This document shows, piece after piece, positions 49,363 through 57,333 of a DNA stretch of 64,000 nt (positions are counted from its first letter, which is position 1; each line of letters opens with the position of its first letter). The translations under genes were made by a program, and so were the position numbers. The notes beneath the pieces are model-generated. The model searched no databases, was not told the origin of the DNA, and was given only the letters and a program-made list of their open reading frames with translations. Source of the DNA: Stratiformator vulcanicus (lineage in GTDB: Bacteria > Planctomycetota > Planctomycetia > Planctomycetales > Planctomycetaceae). The stretch spans positions 4,583,113-4,647,112 of the forward strand of contig NZ_CP036268.1 of the NCBI RefSeq assembly GCF_007744515.1, given 5' to 3'.

Positions 49363-50955
49363 CTACTTCGGAAATTCGACGAACTCATTGCCGTCCGGCG
49401 AGATGGTCCAACGAACGAGCGTTAGCACATTTGACTGCGGGCCCGCGTAAGGCCCGTCGGTGTCGGTCAGAAACTTCCACCGAACGTATTCGATTTCTAA
49501 GGATTCAAGGGGCGGTTCCCCCTCCGTCGTGGCTCGGGCGTTGTACTTTGCGATAAATCGCTGAAAGAGATTCGCGAGATCTTCCCGGTACGCCGGGTCT
49601 TCGAAAGCCCGGAAGAGCACCACTCGATGTCGGGACCCGCGCAAAATCGGAAATTCGATGCCCGGATGCACACGTACCGTTTGTCCGTCCCGTGTCGTCG
49701 CGTTTAAACGGAAATACCAAGCATTCCATGCCCTGTCGATTTTGGAATACATCTTCCAGGAGGTCATCGGGTAATGTTCGATTCCGTAGACATTTCCGAT
49801 GAAAAAGTAGACGACGACCAACGCGAATGCGATCCTAAGAACTAAAGCTCTTTCATTGTTCGGCCCGCCGCTTCTGGCAGTCTCGTTCCTCATCGATTCA
49901 TTTTCGCCGACGCGATCTCGATCGGTATTGAGAGACATCGCTTTTCGATCTTGATCGGCTCGGTCAACCGGCGAGTCGCCGTCGTCTTCGGAACGAACGG
50001 GCCCTCGGCCGATTCCTCGCCGTAACGCCGCCATGCTGATAAAGAACAGCGGCACGAACAACAGGTCTTGAAAAACCAGTCTTTGGGCGATCCAGATGCC
50101 GACATGCAGTCCCAGGGCCGCCGTCGGCAGAATCCAGCGAGCAATTCGAGAGTAAAGTACGAGTGGGAAAAACAGTTCGACGAGCAGGCCGCCAAGCCCG
50201 ATGAAGCCGAACAGGGCAGCGGGTGCTCCAAAAATTAGCGATTCGATCCCCCAATCGAATACCATAAAGTCATCCAGTTGATCACTGAAAATGATGAACT
50301 GCATGTTGCTCGGCCACCACCAGAAAAGTCCTGTGTTCCGGATTTTGCTGATTGCGGCCCCGAGATACATCATTGCAAACGGCGTCCAAATCAGCATGCG
50401 AGCCGCGCCGTATTCACTTGTCTGCAAAAAAGGGTTCAGCCGGTCACCGTGACTTAATCGGCGCATTAATGCGTCGACTGACCAGACACGCGAGCACGGA
50501 GTCAAAATGAGTAGCGGGAGCAGTGCGAGGACAGAAAAGAATTCGTGGTAACAGAAGTTATATTCTCTCCCGATTCCCATAAAGACGAAGTAACTTAAGT
50601 ACGCGCAGGCCAAGCTCCAACGTGTCAAAAAGCCGATCGCGCCCAAGATCAGGAATAGCCCGGTCGTCCAACGTATTCCGAAGAGTATCGTCGGGTCTCG
50701 GAATGCTTCGGCCAGACCGAAGGAATGCTTCATCTCGGTGAAAAGGCCGAGCGGCTTAATTAAGCCGGCGGGCATGTCCGCCGCCGCCTCCGGTTTCGTC
50801 CAAAAGAACGCCAGCAATCCGATGCTGCAAACCGTGATCCTTAAGAAGGCGAGATCGGCCGCGCAACCCGGCACGCGCCAACCACGTCGCCATTGCCATT
50901 CTCGCAGACCGATTAGAATCAACGGCCCCAAAACGACCAGCAAGAAGTCTGCCAT
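49363..50955 (-). CDS. HTTM-domain membrane protein
   Basis: 530 residues with about eight to ten hydrophobic segments. The pattern of N-terminal helices, FCYHEFFSVLALLPLLILT and LGAAISKIRNTG resembles the HTTM (vitamin K-dependent gamma-carboxylase-like) domain. An approximately 60-residue polar linker near 330 precedes a last helix and a soluble tail. The expected substrate is unknown. It lies inside the sucC remnant interval. Confidence 0.75.
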   Translation of the reverse strand: MADFLLVVLGPLILIGLREWQWRRGWRVPGCAADLAFLRITVCSIGLLAFFWTKPEAAADMPAGLIKPLGLFTEMKHSFGLAEAFRDPTILFGIRWTTGLFLILGAIGFLTRWSLACAYLSYFVFMGIGREYNFCYHEFFSVLALLPLLILTPCSRVWSVDALMRRLSHGDRLNPFLQTSEYGAARMLIWTPFAMMYLGAAISKIRNTGLFWWWPSNMQFIIFSDQLDDFMVFDWGIESLIFGAPAALFGFIGLGGLLVELFFPLVLYSRIARWILPTAALGLHVGIWIAQRLVFQDLLFVPLFFISMAALRRGIGRGPVRSEDDGDSPVDRADQDRKAMSLNTDRDRVGENESMRNETARSGGPNNERALVLRIAFALVVVYFFIGNVYGIEHYPMTSWKMYSKIDRAWNAWYFRLNATTRDGQTVRVHPGIEFPILRGSRHRVVLFRAFEDPAYREDLANLFQRFIAKYNARATTEGEPPLESLEIEYVRWKFLTDTDGPYAGPQSNVLTLVRWTISPDGNEFVEFPK

Positions 50956-51079
50956 TGATTCGAGCCCGTCTCGGTGCTGTCAACGCCCGCAAAGTGCCGT
51001 GTTGTCAGCTGTGGAATGTGTCTGGAGTGATTCTTAAAGGTGGTTTACGAAACCGGATGTGAGGAGGGCGAGACACGGC

Positions 51080-51132
51080 GTTGCCCAACGTTGCCCAAAT
51101 TGTTCGTCAGGTTGTTCGTCTTGTTCGTCAGG
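51080..51132. repeat. Short tandem repeats GTTGCCCAAC and TTGTTCGTC
   Basis: GTTGCCCAA is repeated twice at 51080-51098, followed by three TTGTTCGTC units at 51100, 51112 and 51121, with AGG after the first and third. No coding role is supported. Confidence 0.6.
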
Positions 51133-51346
51133 CGTTTTTTTGTTGATCAGCTTAGCAATTCAGAGCATCGAAACGAGGAGACGCTCTGTGAAAATCTCGT
51201 GAAACCCCCGTCGGCGGCGAGCCGGGGCTGCGTTCGGCAATAATGGGAAACCAAATTGAAATTCGCAGTCGGGTCTTTCCCTTCAATTGTTCTGTGTCAT
51301 TCTTCAGGTGAGCGTACCGTCGAATCGTCGAGCAAACGCGGGAGCG

Positions 51347-51480
51347 AGACGGCGAGCGGTCCGCTCAGTTGGTCGAAGGCCTGAGCGGCCTCGTCCGGGC
51401 TCTTCGCAACGACATGACGGGGAACGCTCACCCCCGGCCTCGGCGAGAAGCCGCTTGGCCTGAAATTCGTGAATTTTCAT
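51347..51480 (-). pseudogene. 5' remnant of a sucC copy
   Basis: On the minus strand the start [16 protein letters not shown] equals intact sucC. One extra base then shifts the frame, but the corrected frame continues [20 protein letters not shown], clearly sucC-derived. The homology extends through the preceding 55 bases (51481-51535), which differ from the sucC upstream region by one base. No complete sucC can be made here. Confidence 0.85.
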
Positions 51481-51772
51481 TGTTGGCAGGTCGCTAGTTG
51501 GGCGGTTCGATCGAGTGCAGGTCGGATGGTACCGCCCGACGCCGGGCGATTCCACCGGGCACGGCGTGAGGCTGCCACGCAAGGTGAGTGGCCGTCGAAC
51601 TGTCGCGTCATGCGCCGCACTGACTCGCGGGCGAGCAGCAGCCGATCGGACGTCGAAGCGGGAGAGCGACCTTCATTCGAAAACAGCGTCGCGGGCCGAT
51701 CTCTACCGGCTTGGCTCGGCGATTGCACATCGGGCGATCGATCAGACCGCGAAAGCCAACAAAGGATACTCC

Positions 51773-52648
51773 ATGGCCGCAGACCCCCGAGAACTGTACC
51801 CCAAGCCTCCGTTCAAGCAGATCGAGGGTCAGGATACCCCCGGCGTCGAACGGAAAATGGAGCCGGAGCCGATCCACGGCGAATCGAGTTACGTCGGCCA
51901 CGGCCGCTTGGAGGGAATGGCGGCTCTGATTACCGGGGCGGACAGTGGAATCGGCCGGGCCGTCGCGATCGCATTCGCACGGGAGGGAGCCGATATCGTC
52001 TGCTCCTATCTCTCCGAGGACAAAGACGCTGAAAAGACAGCCGCTGCGGTGCGAGAGGCCGGTCGCAAATGCCTCACCATTGCGGGCGACATCAAGGATC
52101 AGGCCCACTGTCAGAAATTGGTCGACCGCACGCTCGAGGAATTCGACAAGCTCGACGTGCTCGTCAACAATGCCGCGACGCAGGTCACGCACGAGGACAT
52201 CGGAGACTTCACAGCGGAGGAGTGGGAAGACACGTTCCGCACGAACATTCACGCGATGTTCTACCTCTGCAAAGCCGCGCTGCCGAGGATGAATCCGGGT
52301 GGTTCGATCATCAACACGACATCGATTCAAAGCTATGACCCCAGCGCGATCCTGCTGCCCTACGCCCCGACCAAGGCGGCAATCACCAACTTCACGAAGG
52401 CCCTCTGCCCGCAGGCGATGCGGCGCGGCGTCCGCGTCAATGGCGTTGCCCCCGGCCCCGTTTGGACCCCGCTGATCCCCGCGACGATGCCCAAAGACAA
52501 GGTCGAGAATTTCGGTGCCAATACTGTATTCGAGCGACCCGCGCAGCCGGTCGAACTGGCTCCGCTCTATGTCTTTCTCGCCTCCGCCGAAGCGAGCTAC
52601 GTCACTGGCGAAATCTACGGCGCGACGGGCGGTCGATCACCCGTCTAA
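51773..52648 (+). CDS. SDR-family oxidoreductase, YghA/YdaD-like
   Basis: 291 residues from ATG 51773. The N-terminal extension PGVERKMEPEPIHG before the Rossmann fold is typical of the YghA/YdaD stress-linked SDR subfamily. GADSGIGRA, NNAATQ, TTSIQSY and YAPTK (the catalytic Tyr and Lys) are intact, as is the terminal GEIYGATGG. An NAD(P)-dependent alcohol/carbonyl substrate is expected. It is a normal SDR, in contrast to the degenerate one at 33929. Confidence 0.87.
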   Translation: MAADPRELYPKPPFKQIEGQDTPGVERKMEPEPIHGESSYVGHGRLEGMAALITGADSGIGRAVAIAFAREGADIVCSYLSEDKDAEKTAAAVREAGRKCLTIAGDIKDQAHCQKLVDRTLEEFDKLDVLVNNAATQVTHEDIGDFTAEEWEDTFRTNIHAMFYLCKAALPRMNPGGSIINTTSIQSYDPSAILLPYAPTKAAITNFTKALCPQAMRRGVRVNGVAPGPVWTPLIPATMPKDKVENFGANTVFERPAQPVELAPLYVFLASAEASYVTGEIYGATGGRSPV

Positions 52649-52682
52649 CAGAAGGACAGAACACTTCGTCACGGCGGAATTT

Positions 52683-53066
52683 TTAGCGAGGGGTCTTTGG
52701 GAGAGCGGTCAACTTCAACCGGCCGTTCGACCCGCCCGTGTAGGTCGCCTCCAGCGCGGACCCTTTAATCGTCCCCGTCAGCCGATAGGTCTTTCGGCTT
52801 CCCCGAGCCGTCCCGGTGAAGCTGCGCACCCCGGCCTCCGTCGTGAAGTTCAGCGTGGCCGGATATCGTTTCCCGCCTTTGGCCCGGTCGCGAAATTCGC
52901 CCGTCCACGTGTCGCCGTCCCGTGACTTCACTTCGAAGACGGCAACGCCCTTGCCGAATCCGGAATCGACCCAACTGCCCTCAAACCGATCTTGGGCGAC
53001 GGCTGGCGTCGTGAGTAGTGCGAGGCAGATTGCGAGGCACGAGACAGTCAGCCGAGTGATATCCAT
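52683..53066 (-). CDS. Small secreted beta-rich protein
   Basis: 127 residues from ATG 53066 with AGGAA upstream. A signal peptide (SCLAICLALLTTPAVAQ) is followed by a region with many Gly, Thr, Arg and Lys, and alternating strands such as GSWVDSGFGKGVAVFEV. No family is recognised. Confidence 0.65.
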   Translation of the reverse strand: MDITRLTVSCLAICLALLTTPAVAQDRFEGSWVDSGFGKGVAVFEVKSRDGDTWTGEFRDRAKGGKRYPATLNFTTEAGVRSFTGTARGSRKTYRLTGTIKGSALEATYTGGSNGRLKLTALPKTPR

Positions 53067-53222
53067 GGGAATTTCCTGTGATGACAAGTCAGAGAGATCA
53101 TATGCGGCTCCGAACCACCAGAACAGTCAGGAATCGGGGCATGGATCAATCGTCGAGCGTTTGACTACCGCTCAAAATCTTCTTGTTGTAACTTACGTTG
53201 AAACTGCGTTCACGGAGGTGCA

Positions 53223-54554
53223 ATGGACTCGCGAACAATCACGATCACGTCTTCCACCATCGCCCACGGAAGACTTAATATCCGACCATGCGGCAAGACT
53301 TTCTTTCCCGCCGATTCATTTGGGAAACCTTCGCGTAGTGCTGGAGTCGGGACTTCCATTCGTATACGTGCGACCGGACTCCCGGACATTATTGAAACCG
53401 ATATTCCGACAGACGGCGCTGGCCGCCCTCGCTGGTTTTTCCGCGCTCGACGATGGGTCAAGGATTTTGCGTCCATAAATCGCCTTGGTGCAGGAGCGAA
53501 GGCGAATCTCATTCGAGTAGCGGAACGTGATTACTGCCTTACGCCAGATTCTCGCCCGATTCGTTTTGTCGACTTGTTTGCCGGAATCGGAGGCATGCGC
53601 CTCGGATTTGAGGCTGTCGGAGCAGAGTGCGTATTTTCGTCCGAATGGGATAAGCATAGCCAGAAGACTTACCAAGCAAATTTTGAGGATCTGCCTGCCG
53701 GCGATATTCGGACGATTGTCGCGGAATCCATTCCCGACCATGAAATTCTGACCGCAGGCTTTCCGTGTCAACCTTTTTCCATCGCCGGGGTGAGCAAGAA
53801 AAACGCGCTCGGTCAGGCACACGGGTTTGAGTGCCGAACCCAAGGCACACTTTTTTTCGATGTTGCGAGAATTATCTCGGCGAAGAAACCAGCCGCATTC
53901 GTGCTTGAGAACGTCAAAAATCTGCAAAGTCACGATAAAGGACGCACATTTAAAGTCATCCTTGAGACACTAACTGAGGATTTGGGATATTATATCCACC
54001 ACCGCGTAATTGATGCGAAGAATGTCCTTCCGCAACATCGCGAGAGGCTTATTATTGTCGGGACCCGCAAGCCCCTCGACTTCCATTTCCCAACCGTTGA
54101 CGAACTCTCTCAATATCGACAAGCCGAGGTGCTCGGCGACATATTGGACGCTGATGTTCCCGACAAATATACGTTAACAGACCATTTGTGGGCGTATTTG
54201 CAGAACTATGCTGCGAAGCATCGGGCCAAGGGAAATGGCTTCGGATTTGGGCTATGTCGGCCAAGCGATGTGACTCGGACGCTGAGCGCCCGCTACTATA
54301 AGGACGGCAGCGAAATTCTAGTCAATCAGCCGAAACGCAATCCGAGGCGCCTCACACCTCGCGAATGTGCGCGGCTGATGGGTTTCCCTGACAGTTTTAC
54401 GATTCCAGTAAGCGACACCCAAGCCTACCGGCAGTTTGGAAATTCAATCGCCGTCCCTATTGTGAAAAGTATCGCCGATAGGTTGACCCTTGCATTAAGG
54501 ACAGGCGAAACCTCAGATACTATTACGCGTCCCGCAAGCTTTCAATTTTCGTAG
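53223..54554 (+). CDS. DNA (cytosine-5) methyltransferase with extra N-terminal domain
   Basis: 443 residues. GGAGGTG four bases before ATG 53223 fixes the start. The N-terminal 105 residues form an unusual extra domain containing WFFRARRWVKDF; it resembles the B3-like fold of restriction-enzyme specificity domains, but this is by eye. The catalytic part is complete: FVDLFAGIGG (115-124), FPCQPF with Cys182, VLENVKN, QHRERLIIVG and RQFGNSIAVP. It likely methylates the site cut by the adjacent EcoRII-like nuclease. The pairing with Vsr suggests a CCWGG-type target. Confidence 0.93.
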   Translation: MDSRTITITSSTIAHGRLNIRPCGKTFFPADSFGKPSRSAGVGTSIRIRATGLPDIIETDIPTDGAGRPRWFFRARRWVKDFASINRLGAGAKANLIRVAERDYCLTPDSRPIRFVDLFAGIGGMRLGFEAVGAECVFSSEWDKHSQKTYQANFEDLPAGDIRTIVAESIPDHEILTAGFPCQPFSIAGVSKKNALGQAHGFECRTQGTLFFDVARIISAKKPAAFVLENVKNLQSHDKGRTFKVILETLTEDLGYYIHHRVIDAKNVLPQHRERLIIVGTRKPLDFHFPTVDELSQYRQAEVLGDILDADVPDKYTLTDHLWAYLQNYAAKHRAKGNGFGFGLCRPSDVTRTLSARYYKDGSEILVNQPKRNPRRLTPRECARLMGFPDSFTIPVSDTQAYRQFGNSIAVPIVKSIADRLTLALRTGETSDTITRPASFQFS

Positions 54555-54571
54555 AATGAAGTTCGCGAAGA

Positions 54572-55342
54572 ATGGCAAATCCCATAAACGATCTTGCGGA
54601 CGCCCAGTTGCTGGACCTTCTCAGGAATGAAATGAGGCGTAACCTGCCGAGCGGGATCGAATTCGCGAAGATGGCGGTCGAGCATGAACTCGGACAGCAC
54701 TCAGACGATCCGGACTGGATCAAAGCAAATTTCAGCAACTTAGTCGAAAAAATACAGACTACCGCCTATCGCCATTATCTCGAATTTGAAAAGCCCGCTG
54801 CATTGGCGGCCATGAAATCGGCTCTTCCAGCCGAATGCGAAAACAGGTTCATCGCCGTATTGGAAGAGCATTTCTTTACCATCGATAGATTCTTCTTAGG
54901 ACTGACACAGGGGCGTCGACCACGTGCGGGCGGTGCGTTCGAGCAACTTATCTCAATCTTATTTTCAAAACTGGACTACCCATACACTTCACAACCGATA
55001 ATCAATGGCCAGCCTGACTTTTTAATCCCGAGTGAAACACATTATCGAAATAATCCGGTGGATTGCATCGTATTTACTGTGAAGAGAACGCTACGGGAGC
55101 GTTGGCGACAGATAGTCACTGAAGGCATGCGCGGATATCAATTCTTTCTCGCCACGATCGACGAGAAAATCGCCGCGCGAGATTTGGACGCTATTCGCGA
55201 TCACCGTATTCATCTCGTGCTCCCCGAACGGATTAGATCGGAACGGTATGGTGATCGCCCCAATGCAATCTCATTCGAAACCTTTTTTCGAGACCATCTT
55301 GATCCGGCAATGGATCGGTGGCGAAACAATTCTGTGATCTGA
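54572..55342 (+). CDS. EcoRII-C-like restriction endonuclease
   Basis: 256 residues. The EcoRII catalytic-domain order is clear: RAGGAFE (with Glu124), QPDFLIPS (Asp149), a short gap and VKRTLRERWRQ (Lys171), a PD-(D/E)xK nuclease. The first 110 residues are helical and differ from EcoRII-N, so the enzyme may not need the second-site allosteric domain. It lies 17 bases after the methyltransferase. A CCWGG or CCNGG site is inferred from the family; the recognition sequence has not been determined here. Confidence 0.85.
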   Translation: MANPINDLADAQLLDLLRNEMRRNLPSGIEFAKMAVEHELGQHSDDPDWIKANFSNLVEKIQTTAYRHYLEFEKPAALAAMKSALPAECENRFIAVLEEHFFTIDRFFLGLTQGRRPRAGGAFEQLISILFSKLDYPYTSQPIINGQPDFLIPSETHYRNNPVDCIVFTVKRTLRERWRQIVTEGMRGYQFFLATIDEKIAARDLDAIRDHRIHLVLPERIRSERYGDRPNAISFETFFRDHLDPAMDRWRNNSVI

Positions 55343-55353
55343 AATTTACTCGG

Positions 55354-55764
55354 ATGGATGTGCTGACAATTGAACAAAGACGGCGGAACATGCGTGCCGT
55401 CAAATCTCGCGACACCCGGCCGGAACTCAGAATCAGAAGAACGCTTCATCAACTAGGATTCCGCTACCGCGTTAATAAAAAAGGCCTCCCAGGCTCGCCG
55501 GACATGGTGTTTCCCGGTCGTCGCAAAGTGATCTTCGTCCACGGCTGCTTCTGGCACCGGCATGATTGCCCGCGGGGCCATGCCACCCCGGCAACGCGGC
55601 CTGAATTTTGGGCTGAAAAGTTCGCCAGGAATATCGCGCGAGACAAAAGAAATATTCGCGAATTACGCAAGCTCGGTTGGAGTGTAATGACGATCTGGGA
55701 GTGTCAGACACTCAGTGCAAACCTTCCGACGACAATCAAACGTACAATTCGTTTTCTTGGGTGA
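55354..55764 (+). CDS. vsr: Very short patch repair endonuclease
   Basis: 136 residues from ATG 55354. SPDMVF (Asp50) and FVHGCFWHRHDC (61-72) give the metal and zinc sites of Vsr, and TIWECQ lies near the end. It nicks 5' to T:G mismatches made by deamination of 5-methylcytosine and thereby protects sites methylated by Dcm-type enzymes. It overlaps the last codons of the nuclease gene in the longer open frame; the chosen start avoids this. It converges with purA. Confidence 0.94.
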   Translation: MDVLTIEQRRRNMRAVKSRDTRPELRIRRTLHQLGFRYRVNKKGLPGSPDMVFPGRRKVIFVHGCFWHRHDCPRGHATPATRPEFWAEKFARNIARDKRNIRELRKLGWSVMTIWECQTLSANLPTTIKRTIRFLG

Positions 55765-55772
55765 GTTCCAGC

Positions 55773-57056
55773 CTACTCAACAACAATCGTCTGCTCGCGA
55801 TCCGGGCCGACAGACACCCATTTCACCGGGCGGCCGCACAGTTCCGCCACGGTGTCGATGTAGCTGCGGGCGTTGGCGGGGAGGTCGTTTATGATCCGGG
55901 CGGCGGTGGTGTCTTCCGACCAGCCGGGGAGTGTGCGGTAGATCGGTTTGGCGATCGCGAGGTCGTCAGCATGGCTGGGGAAATCGGTGGTGCGTTCGCC
56001 GTTGATTTCATAGGCCTCGCAGATCTTTAATTTCTCGAAGCCGTCGAGGACATCGAGCAGGGCCAGCGCGATATTATCAACGCCGCTCAAGCGCGCGCTG
56101 TAACCGGTGGCGACGGCGTCGAACCAGCCGCAACGGCGGGGACGGCCCGTGACGGTGCCGTATTCGCGACCGCGTTCGCGGATGCGATTGCCGGTGTCAT
56201 CGTTTAATTCCGTCACGCAGGGACCGCCGCCGACGCGGGTGGTATAGGCCTTAGCGACGCCGATCATCTCCGTGATATAACGCTCCGGCACGCCGCTGCC
56301 GGGATGCACGCCGCAGCCGGAGCTATTCGAGCTTGTCACGTAGGGGAAGGTGCCGTGGTCGATGTCGAGTAACGACCCCTGTGCCCCCTCGAACAGAATC
56401 TTTTGCTCGTCGGCAACTGCGCGATGCAGGAAGGCCGTCGTATCGGTGATATAGGATTCCAATTTCGCAATGTGACCGCGATACTCTTCGAATATTTCAT
56501 CGACGTCGAACTGCGGCGCTTCGGGATCGAGGGCCCTGAGCAGTAGATTCTTAACCGGCACAATTTCAGCAAGCCGGGCTTTAAACTTATCGGGCCGCAG
56601 GATTTCCCCCAGCCGAATCGCATGCGCTCGGCCCGCTTTGTCGCGGTAGCAGGTGCCGATGCCGCGCATCGTGGTCCCGATCGCCGAGTCGCCGCGATTC
56701 TTCTCGAGGATCGCCTCTTCGGCCATGTGATACGGGAAGATGACGTGGGCGCGGTCGCTGATTCGCAAGTTGACGTCCTGCGGCCCACCCGCGGCCTTCA
56801 TCGACTCGAGTTCGGCGAGCAAAGCCTTGGGATTAATCACGACGCCCGTCGCGATCACGGAGTCGACGTCCGGATTGAGAATCCCCGCCGGCAAGAGCGA
56901 GAGCTTGAACGTCTTGCCGTCACAAACGACCGTGTGTCCCGCATTGTTCCCGCCGAGGTATCGCACCACGATCTCGTGGCGCGAGGTGAGCAGGTCGACG
57001 AATTTTCCTTTGGCTTCATCGCCCCATTGCAGGCCGATGACCGATGTCCCAGGCAC
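55773..57056 (-). CDS. purA: Adenylosuccinate synthetase
   Basis: About 427 residues. GTG 57056 is chosen because GAGG lies nine bases upstream, giving [18 protein letters not shown]; the longer frame is not coding-like. The P-loop has GDEAKGK in place of the common [15 protein letters not shown], then [11 protein letters not shown] and [22 protein letters not shown] are typical. It makes adenylosuccinate from IMP, aspartate and GTP. It converges with vsr. Confidence 0.95.
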   Translation of the reverse strand: MPGTSVIGLQWGDEAKGKFVDLLTSRHEIVVRYLGGNNAGHTVVCDGKTFKLSLLPAGILNPDVDSVIATGVVINPKALLAELESMKAAGGPQDVNLRISDRAHVIFPYHMAEEAILEKNRGDSAIGTTMRGIGTCYRDKAGRAHAIRLGEILRPDKFKARLAEIVPVKNLLLRALDPEAPQFDVDEIFEEYRGHIAKLESYITDTTAFLHRAVADEQKILFEGAQGSLLDIDHGTFPYVTSSNSSGCGVHPGSGVPERYITEMIGVAKAYTTRVGGGPCVTELNDDTGNRIRERGREYGTVTGRPRRCGWFDAVATGYSARLSGVDNIALALLDVLDGFEKLKICEAYEINGERTTDFPSHADDLAIAKPIYRTLPGWSEDTTAARIINDLPANARSYIDTVAELCGRPVKWVSVGPDREQTIVVE

Positions 57057-57333
57057 AGTCCACACCCTCAGTAGATTTTCAACGATCGAGCAGACGCCGC
57101 GGGGCGTCAGAGAACAGCGGCCCCGGCATCGTGCCGATGGCCACGCGAAACGAAATATTGGCTCCCCCCGGCCAGAGTACGATGCGACCGATATCGGCGG
57201 CCCGATCGACTCGCGCAGGCGGAACCCGCTGATTGTAACGCCCCGTGCCGGGGACAGGAAACCGGGGACCGATCCCGCTGAACACGTGCGGCCCCCGCGC
57301 GGCCCCGACCGATCCTGCGGTTCGTAATTTCGA

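Larger units (their letters stand above)
50956..51772. other. Intergenic region containing the sucC 5' remnant
   Basis: 817 bases. Apart from the tandem repeats and sucC remnant listed separately, no gene or RNA was recognised. The reading frames here are shadow or repeat-derived. Confidence 0.5.

Noticed and set aside
51040-51243. 67-residue plus-strand frame over the tandem repeats
   Set aside because: Its apparent Leu-Phe-Val pattern comes from translation of TTGTTCGTC repeats.
51304-51582. 92-residue minus-strand frame as a gene
   Set aside because: It is the frameshifted sucC 5' remnant joined to upstream DNA; the coding match ends after 16 codons in frame.
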